The notes under the pieces were generated by a model that saw only the letters and a program-made list of their open reading frames with translations, did not search any database and was not told the origin of the DNA. A DNA stretch of 64,000 bases from an uncultured Lachnospiraceae bacterium. Its GTDB lineage: Bacteria > Bacillota > Clostridia > Lachnospirales > Lachnospiraceae. Shown here one piece after another: positions 17,559 to 26,974 of this stretch (the stretch's first letter is position 1; each line of letters opens with the position of its first letter). The translations under genes and the position numbers were made by a program. The stretch is from contig CAJTWA010000005.1 of NCBI GenBank assembly GCA_910580195.1, positions 51,455-115,454 on the forward strand, given 5' to 3'.

Positions 17559-17708
17559 AGCCAGAATACATATCTTTGCCCTGCCAAAGTAAATTCCCAA
17601 AAGGGCACAGCAAAGAGGTGGAACATGGAAAGAAGCCAGAATACATATCTTTGCCCTACCAAAGTAATTTTCCAAAAGGGCACAGCAAAGAGGTGGAACA
17701 TGGAAACA
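17559..17708 (+). repeat. 75-bp tandem duplication containing a ribosome site and start codon
   Basis: Two copies (17559-17633 and 17634-17708) with few differences. Each contains GAGGTGGAACATGG, so each offers a ribosome binding site and an ATG. The period is 25 codons, so both starts are in the same frame for the CorA-type gene downstream. Confidence 0.85.
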
Positions 17709-18581
17709 GGCAGGATGGGGAACTTACAGATGATAAGCTATCATCAATTGGAACGCAAGCACAGGGACAGCCGGGAAGAACTGCTGTACCAGTCCATGGG
17801 CAGCTTAGGGCCGGCCTATTGGTCCGGGGTGCGCGTGGCGGAAGGTTTCCTGTATGGGGCTTTCCAGTTCCGCCAAAGCCCCAAAGGGGAACATGGGGCC
17901 AGCCGGGCGTCTTTCCTGCTGGGGGAGCAGGGGATGCTTTTGGCTGTCCTAGAAGATGCAGGAGGGTTTTTCTGGCAAGGGGACCAGAGGCAGGAAAGCC
18001 CTATGGAGGACGGGCTGGAAAAGCTGTTTGAGCGGATTTTAAGCCGCGGGCAGCAGAAAACAGAGAAGATGGAACAGTACCTGATAGAAATGGAACAGGA
18101 GATTGTAAGCGGGAAAATCAGCCGGGACCGAAACCGGAATATTTTTGAATGTAAGCGGACCCTTACGGTATGGAAAAATGACTACGGCCAGTTTTTAAAT
18201 ATTGTGGAGGGAATCAATGGGCTGGAAGAAAAAAAGAAGGACGGGCAGGTGTTAACCGAAGAATCTGCCTGCTTTTTCCGTGTCTATGAAAATAAGCTGA
18301 AACGCCTGACAGAAGAAACCCAGTTCCTGTATGAAGAACTGGTGCATATCCGGGAGGCGCTGGACGCAGCCTTATCTTACGAGCAGAACCGGATTATGAA
18401 GGTCTTTACCACCGTGACGACTATTTTCATGCCCCTGTCCCTGATTGCAGGATGGTATGGGATGAACTTTACAGGGATGCCGGAGCTTGGCTGGAAATAC
18501 GGGTATGCCTTTGCAGGGGGCTTAAGCGTGCTGGTAATCTTGGTGTGCATTTGGTTTTTTAAAAAGAAGAAATTGTTTTGA
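17700..18581 (+). CDS. CorA-family divalent cation transporter
   Basis: About 293 residues from the ATG at 17700. A large cytoplasmic alpha/beta and coiled helical domain is followed by two C-terminal transmembrane helices; the first ends in the family signature YGMNF (GMN motif), needed for Mg2+/Co2+ selection, and the protein ends in a basic tail. Two equivalent starts exist (17625 and 17700) because a 75-bp tandem duplication copied the ribosome site and ATG; the shorter is preferred because residues added by the longer one resemble only repeat translation. It lies 152 bases after spoIIP. Confidence 0.87.
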   Translation: METGRMGNLQMISYHQLERKHRDSREELLYQSMGSLGPAYWSGVRVAEGFLYGAFQFRQSPKGEHGASRASFLLGEQGMLLAVLEDAGGFFWQGDQRQESPMEDGLEKLFERILSRGQQKTEKMEQYLIEMEQEIVSGKISRDRNRNIFECKRTLTVWKNDYGQFLNIVEGINGLEEKKKDGQVLTEESACFFRVYENKLKRLTEETQFLYEELVHIREALDAALSYEQNRIMKVFTTVTTIFMPLSLIAGWYGMNFTGMPELGWKYGYAFAGGLSVLVILVCIWFFKKKKLF

Positions 18582-18660
18582 GGGAAACAGGAAGCATCCG
18601 GTGCCTTCGCAAACTTAGAAGTTAGCTTTGCACGTTCCGTCATGTATAGGATAGGAATGA

Positions 18661-18778
18661 TTTCCTATACCATGATGCGGGGCATATGGTATAATAGCAA
18701 CAGCTATTATAGGCGCCGAAGTGCGCATAGTTTTACCATACCATGATGCGGAGCATATGGTATAATAGCAACAGTAAA
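18661..18778 (+). promoter_or_regulatory. Duplicated promoter/operator upstream of the Fn3-MBL gene
   Basis: Two copies 71 bases apart of an inverted repeat ATACCAT...ATGGTAT (18667-18692 and 18738-18763), each running into an extended -10, TGGTATAAT (TATAAT at 18690-18695 and 18761-18766), followed by AGCAACAG. No consensus -35 is present, as in extended -10 promoters. The inverted repeat covering the spacer is a candidate repressor site. Confidence 0.5.
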
Positions 18779-18812
18779 ATGAAGGTACATGATAAGCCAA
18801 GGAGGAAAAACC

Positions 18813-20076
18813 ATGCAAAAATGTTTACTCGCTGTAGCCACTCTTTGCACTATCCTCTTAGCAATAGCCATCCCCAGCAGCCGTCCGCATATGGAAAAAA
18901 GCAATAATCTGCCAGAGGCCAAGGAGCAGGCTTTGGCATACGGGCAGAAGAAAGTGGGGGGGGGCGCAGCTTTCCAAAGGATTCCAGCATAGGCTGCAAG
19001 CCCCAACACTTTCCAGCATAAAATGGGATAAGCGGAAAAAGCCCGTGCTTGCTTGGAGAAAGGTTCCAAGAGCCGATGGCTATGAAATTGCAAGGAGCAC
19101 AGAAAAAAACGGGGAATACCAGATTATTAAGAAAATATCTAACCGCAAGACTTTGCGCTATACCGACCGCAAAGCTGTGGCAGGGAAACGCTACTATTAT
19201 AAAGTGCGCGCCTTCAAAAAAAGTAGCTATGGCATCCGTTTTGGCAAATATTCCAAGGCCATGGCAAATGCCGTAGCGAAAAAGACGGATTGGGAAATCA
19301 CCCAGTATGGGGATCCGTTGGGATTGCAGATGATGTTTTATACTTTGCAGGATTACTATGGGCATCTGGTGGTAGTGGATGGCGGTTGGCCGGGCAATGC
19401 AGAAAAGGTAAAAGAGATAATCTATGAAAAAGGCGGCCATGTAAGTGCATGGTTTTTAACTCATCCCCATGAAGACCATATCGGGGCTTTCTGTGAACTT
19501 TATGGAAACCTTGGGAATATCAGGGTGGACAAGGTGTATGCAGTAAACATGGCATCCCCGCAGCTGTGCATGGCAAACGCCCCGTGGGACAGCGTAGCGG
19601 CATACCAAAGGTTTCGCGCCATGAAAATCCCTCAGTTACGTTATGTATGCCGAGGCGACATCCTGAAAGTAGGGAAACTTAAAATAGAAATTTTAAGCGC
19701 TTATGAAAAGAAAATCGACAAAATTTCCTCTGATTTGCTTAACGATGGCTCCATGGTGTTCAAAGTGTATGGGAAAGAGGAATCCATGCTGTTCTGTGCA
19801 GACGCGGGCAAGTCTGTCAGCGATTACCTGAAAAACAAATATAGGGAAAAATTAAAATCTGATTACCTTCAGATGGGGCACCATGGGAATGGAGGGCTGA
19901 AAAAGGGCTTTTACAAACTGGTAGACCCGGATGTGGCTTTTTTCGATGCGCCGGGCTGGCTGATGGAAAACCGGGATGGAAAATACACCACGCCCCAGAA
20001 CCGAAAGTGGATGGAACAGATGGGCAGCAAAATTGTAAGCTTTGGAACCGCGCCCAATACAGTAACTTTAAAATAG
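18813..20076 (+). pseudogene. Frameshifted secreted Fn3 + metallo-beta-lactamase-fold protein
   Basis: Two frames make one protein. The first (ATG 18813, after AAGGAGG) encodes a signal peptide (MQKCLLAVATLCTILLA). The second continues from a run of nine G (18956-18964) with an Fn3-like domain (about 18990-19280, VLAWRKVPRADGYEIARS) and an MBL fold with HPHEDHIG, a DAGKS strand and MGHHGNGG. Changing the G run by minus one (or plus two) restores a single frame of about 420 residues. It resembles secreted ComEC-like MBL hydrolases. Phase variation, real inactivation or a homopolymer assembly error are all possible. Confidence 0.7.
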
Positions 20077-20115
20077 CCTGTCTTGGGAAATGCCTGTCAG
20101 GTAACAGAAAAATGA

Positions 20116-20144
20116 TTGCTGGATGGCGGGAGTTATGTTATAAT
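20116..20144 (+). promoter_or_regulatory. Promoter of lepA
   Basis: TTGCTG (20116-20121), 17-base spacer, TATAAT (20139-20144); leader of about 160 bases before the lepA start. Confidence 0.6.
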
Positions 20145-20308
20145 CTGCTATGGAACAGCCGTATTGCAAGGCTACGTAGGCTTGTTTGCGGGTGTTCTTT
20201 TCCTATATATTTGGGCTAAATTACATTTCTGGATTTGAAAACCAACAGCATTTTAAGGAATTTACAGCCACTATGGCATGGGGCAATTATAGGAGGATAG
20301 GATACGAT

Positions 20309-22123
20309 ATGGCAGCAACCGACCAGAGCAAAATCAGGAATTTTTGTATTATTGCACACATAGACCACGGGAAATCCACGCTGGCAGACCGGATTATTGA
20401 GAAGACAGGCCTTCTCACCAGCCGGGAAATGCAGGAACAGGTCCTTGACAACATGGATTTGGAGCGGGAGCGGGGAATTACCATCAAGGCCCAGGCCGTC
20501 CGGATTGTGTATCAGGCAAAGGACGGGGAAGAATATATTTTCAACTTAATCGACACGCCGGGCCATGTGGACTTTAATTATGAGGTATCAAGGAGCCTTG
20601 CGGCCTGCGACGGGGCTATATTGGTGGTAGACGCCGCCCAAGGGATTGAGGCCCAGACGCTGGCGAACGTGTACCTTGCGCTGGACCATGACTTGGATGT
20701 GCTCCCGGTCATCAACAAAATAGATTTGCCAAGCGCAGAGCCAGACCGGGTCATTGAGGAAATTGAAGACGTGATTGGCTTAGAAGCTCAAGACGCCCCA
20801 AGGATTTCCGCAAAAACCGGCCTGAATATTGAGGACGTATTGGAACAGATTGTGGAAAAAATCCCTGCGCCGGGCGGGGATCCAGAAAACCCGCTGCAGG
20901 CATTGATTTTTGATTCCCTGTATGATTCCTATAAAGGCGTGATTGTGTTCTGCCGGATTAAGGAAGGCCGGGTCAAGACAGGGACGGCCATAAAAATGAT
21001 GGCAACCGGGGCTGTGGCGGATGTGGTAGAAGTAGGGTACTTTGGCGCCGGGCAGTTTATCCCCTGTGAAGAGCTGAGTGCAGGGATGGTAGGCTATATC
21101 ACCGCCAGCCTGAAAAATGTCAGGGACACCCAAGTGGGGGATACGGTAACAGACGCAAACCGCCCCTGCAGCCAGCCCCTGCCGGGTTACAAAAAGGTAA
21201 ATTCCATGGTGTTCTGCGGCATGTACCCTGCAGACGGGGCAAAATACCCGGATTTGCGGGATGCGCTGGAAAAATTGCAGCTCAATGACGCAGCCCTGCA
21301 GTTTGAGCCGGAAACCTCCATTGCGCTGGGGTTTGGGTTCCGCTGCGGCTTTTTGGGCCTTTTGCATTTGGAAATTATCCAAGAACGGCTGGAGCGGGAG
21401 TACAACTTGGACTTGGTGACGACTGCGCCGGGGGTTATTTACAAGGTGCATAAGACCAATGGGGACGTGATGGAGCTGACAAACCCCTCTAACCTGCCAG
21501 ACCCAGCAGAAATAGAATATATGGAAGAGCCCATGGTCAGCGCAGAAATCATGGTAACAAGTGAGTACATCGGGGCGATTATGGATTTGTGCCAAGAACG
21601 CCGGGGCATTTACATCAGCATGGAATACATGGAGGAAACAAGGGCGCTGCTCAAATACGAACTGCCCCTAAATGAGATTATCTACGATTTTTTTGACGCG
21701 CTGAAATCACGCTCCCGGGGCTATGCCTCCTTTGACTATGAAATGAAAGGCTATGCCCGCTCCGAATTGGTGAAGCTGGACATCCTTATTAATAAGGAAG
21801 AAGTAGACGCCCTTTCCTTCATTGTCCACAGCGGGACAGCCTATGAACGGGGCAGGAAAATGTGCGAAAAGCTGAAAGAGGAAATTCCAAGGCACCTCTT
21901 CGAAATCCCCATCCAAGCGGCCATCGGCAGCAAGGTCATTGCAAGGGAAACCGTCAAAGCCATGCGCAAGGACGTCCTTGCCAAATGTTATGGGGGCGAC
22001 ATTTCCAGAAAGCGGAAGTTGCTGGAGAAGCAGAAGGAAGGGAAGAAACGGATGCGGCAGGTCGGGAACGTGGAAGTCCCCCAGAAAGCTTTTATGAGCG
22101 TGCTGAAGCTGGATGACAAATAA
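20309..22123 (+). CDS. lepA: Elongation factor 4 (LepA), ribosome-associated GTPase
   Basis: 604-residue translational GTPase that acts on stalled or mispositioned ribosomes. G1 motif AHIDHGKS, switch II DTPGHVDF, NKID and the LepA-specific C-terminal domain (SRKRKLLEKQKEGKKRM) are all present; length is normal. Start at 20309 (MAATDQSKIRNF) fits the family; AGGAGG is 12 bases upstream, a little far. The open frame upstream to 20186 is not conserved-looking. It overlaps hemW by 11 bases. Confidence 0.96.
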   Translation: MAATDQSKIRNFCIIAHIDHGKSTLADRIIEKTGLLTSREMQEQVLDNMDLERERGITIKAQAVRIVYQAKDGEEYIFNLIDTPGHVDFNYEVSRSLAACDGAILVVDAAQGIEAQTLANVYLALDHDLDVLPVINKIDLPSAEPDRVIEEIEDVIGLEAQDAPRISAKTGLNIEDVLEQIVEKIPAPGGDPENPLQALIFDSLYDSYKGVIVFCRIKEGRVKTGTAIKMMATGAVADVVEVGYFGAGQFIPCEELSAGMVGYITASLKNVRDTQVGDTVTDANRPCSQPLPGYKKVNSMVFCGMYPADGAKYPDLRDALEKLQLNDAALQFEPETSIALGFGFRCGFLGLLHLEIIQERLEREYNLDLVTTAPGVIYKVHKTNGDVMELTNPSNLPDPAEIEYMEEPMVSAEIMVTSEYIGAIMDLCQERRGIYISMEYMEETRALLKYELPLNEIIYDFFDALKSRSRGYASFDYEMKGYARSELVKLDILINKEEVDALSFIVHSGTAYERGRKMCEKLKEEIPRHLFEIPIQAAIGSKVIARETVKAMRKDVLAKCYGGDISRKRKLLEKQKEGKKRMRQVGNVEVPQKAFMSVLKLDDK

Positions 22124-23312
22124 AAAAGAGCTGGAACTGTACCTCCACATTCCCTTCTGCATACAGAAATGCAAGTACTGCGATTTCCTTTCCATGCCTG
22201 CAGATGAAACAGCCCGCAGCCGATATGTGGACATGCTTTTACAGGAAATCAAAGAAAAAGCCAGTGATTGCAAAGGATATCAAGCCGCCACAGTTTTTTT
22301 AGGCGGCGGGACGCCCTCCCTCCTTACGGACGCCCAGATTTCAAGCATCATGGAAACCTTACAGGATTATTTTTCCTTTGCCCAAGGCGCAGAAATCACC
22401 ATAGAGTGCAATCCTGGCACATTGGACAGGCAGAAGCTCTCTTCCTACTATAAATCCGGGATCAACCGCTTAAGCATAGGGCTGCAGTCCGCCATTGGCC
22501 GGGAACTTAGGCTCCTTGGCCGGATCCATACCTTCCAGCAGTTTGAAGAAAACTATGGCCTTGCCCGGGAAATTGGATTCCAAAACATAAATGTAGATTT
22601 AATTTCAGGCCTTCCAAAGCAAACTGTAAGGGACTGGGAATACACCTTGGAAAAAGTTCTGGATTTGGAGCTGGAGCATATTTCTGCATACAGCTTAATC
22701 ATTGAGCCAGAAACCCCCTTTTTTGAAACTTATGGGGAAGATGAGCTGCGCCGGGAACAGGGCAGCCATCCCCTGTACCTGCCAGAAGAAGAAACTGAAC
22801 GGGAGATGTACCAGCGCACGAAAGCCCTGCTGGAGCAAAGAGGCTACCGCCGCTATGAAATCTCCAACTATGCCAAGCCTGGCAGGGAGTGCCGGCATAA
22901 TACCGGTTATTGGCGGCGTGTACCCTATCTGGGCTTCGGATTGGGCAGCGCGTCTTTCTTGGAAGAAACGCGTTTTTCTAATCCCAGCAGCCTAGGGGAT
23001 TACTTAAACGGGCGCTATGTCCATTTAAGCCAGTTACTGCAAAGCGACTCCTTTGGGGAAACGGATGTCTGTAAACTCACCAAACATCAGCAAATGGAGG
23101 AATTCATGTTCCTTGGCCTGCGTATGGAAGAGGGGGTTTCCAGATGCGGTTTCCGGGAGAACTTTGGGATTGATATAGAGGAAATTTATAAGAAACCATT
23201 ACAGGGATTCCAAAAGCAGGGTCTGTTATCCCAAAAAGGGGATGCTATTTCCCTGACAGAAGAGGGGATTGCTGTAAGCAATTATGTGCTGAGTGGGTTT
23301 CTTATTTCCTAG
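22113..23312 (+). CDS. hemW: HemW-like radical SAM protein (heme chaperone family)
   Basis: 399-residue radical SAM enzyme of the HemN/HemW family. The cluster motif is CIQKCKYC near residue 16-23, spaced CxxxCxxC, followed by GGGTPS and the GLQS segment. HemW proteins are heme-binding chaperones without the coproporphyrinogen oxidase N-terminal extension of HemN, and this one begins directly with LYLHIPFC, so HemW is preferred. The lepA-hemW overlap (11 bases) is the common clostridial arrangement. Confidence 0.92.
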   Translation: MTNKKELELYLHIPFCIQKCKYCDFLSMPADETARSRYVDMLLQEIKEKASDCKGYQAATVFLGGGTPSLLTDAQISSIMETLQDYFSFAQGAEITIECNPGTLDRQKLSSYYKSGINRLSIGLQSAIGRELRLLGRIHTFQQFEENYGLAREIGFQNINVDLISGLPKQTVRDWEYTLEKVLDLELEHISAYSLIIEPETPFFETYGEDELRREQGSHPLYLPEEETEREMYQRTKALLEQRGYRRYEISNYAKPGRECRHNTGYWRRVPYLGFGLGSASFLEETRFSNPSSLGDYLNGRYVHLSQLLQSDSFGETDVCKLTKHQQMEEFMFLGLRMEEGVSRCGFRENFGIDIEEIYKKPLQGFQKQGLLSQKGDAISLTEEGIAVSNYVLSGFLIS

Positions 23313-23400
23313 GGAGTGATTGGGAAATGCTTTCTGGCAGGTGTATTTTGCAATTTGTGGGGGGATGCAGGTGGCGGGAATGGCTTTTCAAACAATGCCT

Positions 23401-23507
23401 TAGTATTGCAGGGAATAGTGTAATGGGGAATCTTTGGGGCGGATGGCAATTAACGCTTTAGTATTACAGGGAATAGTGAAATGGGGGAGCTTTGGGGGCG
23501 GACGGCA
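23401..23507 (+). repeat. 58-bp tandem duplication after hemW
   Basis: Two copies starting TAGTATT(G/A)CAGGGAATAGTG at 23401 and 23459, each ending near GGCGGA(T/C)GGCAATT. The second runs into the 193-bp inverted-repeat element. Confidence 0.75.
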
Positions 23508-23690
23508 ATTCAGGACAGCCCTTCCCCACACAAACTGGGCAACGTTCCGGTGAACTAACTGCTAACTCCGACTAAGGAACTCAGGAAAGCCTTCGTTCCT
23601 AAGTCTGCGTAAGCAGTGGATTTCACCTCCACTAAGGGCGCCCATGAAGTGTTTGCTTAGGGGAAGGGCTGTCCTGAATTGCCTGTGTAT
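23498..23690 (-). repeat. 193-bp inverted-repeat element, copy A (reverse orientation)
   Basis: Flanked by long inverted terminal arms: CAGGACAGCCC on the left and GGGCTGTCCTG on the right, within AATT...AATT. The inner sequence, including the ends GCGGAC and CTGTGTAT, matches copies B-D when reverse-complemented. No reading frame is conserved among copies. It is a structured mobile or RNA-like element. Confidence 0.85.
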
Positions 23691-23926
23691 TGGCGAAAGG
23701 AAAGGTTTGCTGTGGTTATGGCGTGTCTTAAGAAGTCTTTTTTGTCAGTTGTGTTTCACAGTTTGTATTTCCCGGAGTATGATGTTGGGAATTTATCCCA
23801 AATATGTTTTGAGGGCACAGTGCAGTCCATATTAATAAACATTGAATAAATCTCTGGCAAGGCGAGGAAAGTAGACAACAGGAATAAATCTTAAGTTAGG
23901 ATTTAATATAGTAGTGGATTCTTGAG

Positions 23927-24203
23927 TACATAGGCAATTTTGGGCAGCCCTTCCCCTAAGCAAACATTCCATGGGCGTTCTTAGTGGAGGCGAAATCCAC
24001 TGCTTACGAAGACTTAGGGATGAGGGCGTTCCCGAAATCCCGAGGAACAGCCCCTAAATAGCTTTGCCATGTGCACTTGGAGGAATAGACAAGCAAGATG
24101 GTAAAGCTATTTAGGGGCTGTTCCGTAGTCGTAGTTAGCAGTTAGTTCGCCGGAACGTTGCCCAGTTTGTGTGGGGAAGGGCTGCCCAAAATTGCCGTCC
24201 GCC
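23927..24203 (+). repeat. 193-bp inverted-repeat element, copy B, interrupted by a nested hairpin
   Basis: Same element with arms TTGGGCAGCCC / GGGCTGCCCAA. It is about 84 bp longer than the other copies because an 81-bp palindrome (24044-24124) sits in its centre. Ends match the other copies (ACATAGGCAATT at left; AATTGCCGTCCGC at right). Confidence 0.85.
24044..24124. repeat. Nested 81-bp palindrome (MITE-like)
   Basis: A 27-bp stem (24044-24070 against 24098-24124, one G-T pair), beginning GGAACAGCCCC, with a 27-base loop. Absent from the other three copies of the host element, so it looks like a later insertion. No clear target duplication could be read. Confidence 0.75.
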
Positions 24204-24429
24204 CCCAAAGACCCCCTTTAATAAACAAAATTTTTCCCATTCCAAAGACCCTTATTAGGGTGAGGAATAGTCCAAATACCTCCTAATTAAGCACACCCTT
24301 GCTTCACAACAAAAAATCCCCCCTTTACAACAATCCCGCCCCCTCCTCCCCAAAAACCTACGATATAAATTCCGTTAAGAAAACATCCCACTACTGACAC
24401 CATAACCACCACCTACGGAGGACATCCCT

Positions 24430-25155
24430 TTGAAGATTGCAGTATGCGACGATGAAAAAGTAATCCGGGAAACCATCGCAGGGCGCATCCGCCGCCTATA
24501 CCCGGCCTGCCTTGTTGCAGAATACGAAAGCGGGGAAAGCCTGCTCCAAGACGCTGGGGATTCGGACATTATTTTTCTGGACATCCAAATGGAGGGCATG
24601 GACGGCATGGAAACCGCCCGCCGCATCCGCAAAGAGAACCAGCAGGCAATCCTGATTTTCCTCACGGCATGGGAAGAATATGTATTCCAAGCCTTTGACG
24701 TTGAGGCCTTCCATTATCTGGTAAAGCCCCTGAAAAAAGAAAAATTTTACCAAGTGCTGGAAGCTGCGGTAAACCGTGCAAAAAGCAATGCGCCTTCTAA
24801 GAAGGAAACAAAGGAGGAGCGGGGAATCGTGGTAAAATCAGGCGCCCTGACCCGGAAAGTCCTAGTCAGCGAAATTATCTATGCAGAAATCAGGAACCGT
24901 AAAGTTACGTTGCGGACTACCTCAGGCAGCATGGAATTTTACGCAAAGCTTTCAGATTTGGAACAGGAGCTTGGGGAAGATTTCGTGCGTCCCCACCGCA
25001 GCTACCTAATCCACCTGCGGTATGTTTCCAAATATTGCGCCACAGGCATTACCATGGAGGACGGCACAGTCATCCTGTTAGCCAAGCAGAAGTACCGGGA
25101 GTTCGTAAAACAGTATTTAAAATACATGAAAAGGGCAGGGGAGCCATATGGATAA
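24430..25155 (+). CDS. LytTR-family response regulator
   Basis: 241-residue regulator: receiver domain (VCDDEK, phospho-acceptor Asp in IIFLDIQMEGMDG, Lys in YLVKPL) and a C-terminal LytTR DNA-binding domain (about residues 130-238, with FVRPHRSYLIHLRYV). The start codon is TTG at 24430, preceded by GGAGG with 7-base spacing. It overlaps the kinase gene by 8 bases. LytTR/GHKL pairs often answer to peptide signals (Agr type), but no AgrB or AgrD-like gene is next to it. Confidence 0.93.
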   Translation: MKIAVCDDEKVIRETIAGRIRRLYPACLVAEYESGESLLQDAGDSDIIFLDIQMEGMDGMETARRIRKENQQAILIFLTAWEEYVFQAFDVEAFHYLVKPLKKEKFYQVLEAAVNRAKSNAPSKKETKEERGIVVKSGALTRKVLVSEIIYAEIRNRKVTLRTTSGSMEFYAKLSDLEQELGEDFVRPHRSYLIHLRYVSKYCATGITMEDGTVILLAKQKYREFVKQYLKYMKRAGEPYG

Positions 25156-26662
25156 CAAGGTTCCAGACATCATATTTGAAACCATAAGTTTTTTGGGCAT
25201 GGCTGCAAGGCACTGGATGGTAGGATTTTCCTTCGGGAAATTAGCAGAAACGCTTCTCGGGGAACACTGGAATTTCCATGTCCCAACGGAAAAAATCCAA
25301 AGAAAAAGCGGGAACAGCCATCTGCTGGAAAAAATTAAGGGATACCGGGTGCGGATGAAAAAGCGTTACTTGGTTGCAGGAGGTTACTTTGCAGCCATGC
25401 TGTTTTTTAAGCTCCTTCCCTTTACGGTTGACAGTTTTTTTGTGTACCTGGCTGGTGTTTTGGCTGTTTTTCTTATATTGCTTTTGGAAGACAGGAAAAA
25501 TATTAGGGTAGAAATTCTGTTCTGTGTCACATTTTTTTCCCTAAGATACCACATAGTGTCTGGCGTCAGCCAAATCAGCATGGCATTGTTTGAACTTGAA
25601 TCTTCCTTGTTCCACAGGCTGACAAGCTACCGTTACGTGCAGGCATGGCAGATTCCCATGCTGCTTATTTTTGTGCAGGAATTGCTGGAACTGCTGTGCG
25701 ATTATATGGTTTTGTCAGGAGTTACGGCGCTATTGGCGAAATATGCCCCTTTTGGGGAGCAGCAGCAGGAGCCTACCGGGAAGGAAACCATGCTGTTGGC
25801 AATGCCGGGGGTTTTGGGCTCCCTCTGCTATTTCCTGATTTCTTGGATCCGTACGGAAGTGGAACTGCAAAAAGATGTGGTATGGATGGGGCCTAAGCAG
25901 TATTTTTCCATCTGGCTGGTAACTTTTTTGATGAACTTTCTGAGCATCGCGTCCATGGTAGTGCTTTGGAAACTGTTTCAGGAACTGGCGCAGAAACAGG
26001 AGGAAGAGAAGCGGCAGGGGCTTTTGGAGAGCCAAATCCGGGAAATGCAATCCCATATCCGGGAGATTGAGCAGCTTTATGCCGGCATCCGGGGCATGAA
26101 GCATGATGTAAAAAACTATATTTCCGTTATGGAACTGCTGATGGACCAGCAAAATTATGGAGAGGCTCGGAAATTCTTAGGCTCCATGGAACAGGCCATG
26201 GGGCATTTGGAGTATATCCATAAAACTGGGAACCCGGTGACCGATGTGATTATCAACGAAAAATGCAGCCATGCAGAAAGGAAAAATATAGAATTTAAAT
26301 CAAAATTTTATTTTACAAAAGACCTAGGGCTGGATGTGTTCGGCATCAGCGTCATTCTAAGCAATGGGCTTGAAAATGCGCTGGAGGCAGCAGGGCAGGA
26401 GCTGGGGCGCAGGGAAATCACCGTGCGTTCCCGCCGCCAAAAACAGGTGTTCCTAATTGAAATCCAAAATACATTCACAGGCGTTTTGGCTTGGGAAGAA
26501 AAAAGCGGCCTTCCCCAATCTTCCAAGCAGGACCAATCCTGCCATGGGCTTGGCTTAAAAAATATCCGCCGGGCCGCAGAGCAGTACGGCGGGGATATTG
26601 ACATTGAAGCAGGGAATGGGGTTTTCACGCTGACCGTGATGCTGAACCTGAACCATTTGTAA
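25148..26662 (+). CDS. GHKL-domain membrane histidine kinase (AgrC-like)
   Basis: 504-residue kinase with several N-terminal transmembrane helices (between about residues 75 and 285), a coiled segment, the phospho-acceptor region GMKHDVKNY (about residue 318), and a GHKL ATPase domain with SNGLENALEAA and GLGLKNI. Domain layout matches AgrC/ComD-type receptors for peptide signals. The N-terminal about 70 residues are soluble, which is less usual. It is coupled to the upstream regulator by an 8-base overlap. Confidence 0.9.
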   Translation: MDNKVPDIIFETISFLGMAARHWMVGFSFGKLAETLLGEHWNFHVPTEKIQRKSGNSHLLEKIKGYRVRMKKRYLVAGGYFAAMLFFKLLPFTVDSFFVYLAGVLAVFLILLLEDRKNIRVEILFCVTFFSLRYHIVSGVSQISMALFELESSLFHRLTSYRYVQAWQIPMLLIFVQELLELLCDYMVLSGVTALLAKYAPFGEQQQEPTGKETMLLAMPGVLGSLCYFLISWIRTEVELQKDVVWMGPKQYFSIWLVTFLMNFLSIASMVVLWKLFQELAQKQEEEKRQGLLESQIREMQSHIREIEQLYAGIRGMKHDVKNYISVMELLMDQQNYGEARKFLGSMEQAMGHLEYIHKTGNPVTDVIINEKCSHAERKNIEFKSKFYFTKDLGLDVFGISVILSNGLENALEAAGQELGRREITVRSRRQKQVFLIEIQNTFTGVLAWEEKSGLPQSSKQDQSCHGLGLKNIRRAAEQYGGDIDIEAGNGVFTLTVMLNLNHL

Positions 26663-26689
26663 AATTTGATGATCCATGGTACAATAAGG

Positions 26690-26966
26690 CTCAACGGCTG
26701 TTTGCCCGGGAACTATTACGTGTTGCCATAAGGTTTTAGAGGCCGTTTGCCCGGGAACCATAGCAGGTTACGGTAAGGATCAGGGAACTTTGCCCGGGAA
26801 TTCTTACATGTTACCATAAGGTTCAGGAGCTGTTTGCCCAGAGGTTATGGTGCAAAGTTGGCAAGAAGCAGCTGAAATTGCGGTTCCGGCAGAAGCGCGG
26901 ATTGGAGGAAAGTTAGCAAGAAGAAGCCGAAATTGCGGTTCTAGCAGAAGTATGGGCTTGAGGGAA
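26690..26966 (+). repeat. Two short tandem-repeat blocks between the kinase and queH
   Basis: First block (about 26690-26845): four degenerate units of about 52 bp with TTTGCCCGGGAA and GTTACCATAAGG-like parts. Second block (about 26855-26965): two units of about 56 bp with GAAATTGCGGTTC and AGCAGAAG. The 312-base gap holds nothing else. Confidence 0.7.
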
Positions 26967-26974
26967 AGGAAGAG

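Larger units (their letters stand above)
23691..24429. other. Gene-free spacer between hemW and the LytTR regulator
   Basis: Apart from repeat copy B it holds only AT-rich sequence and a C-rich stretch near 24325-24350. No RNA gene or credible small gene was seen; open frames here are translations of repeat copies. Confidence 0.5.

Noticed and set aside
23644..23835. 63-residue frame over copy A of the 193-bp element
   Set aside because: Similar short frames arise from other copies in other orientations; no conservation of protein sequence and no ribosome site.
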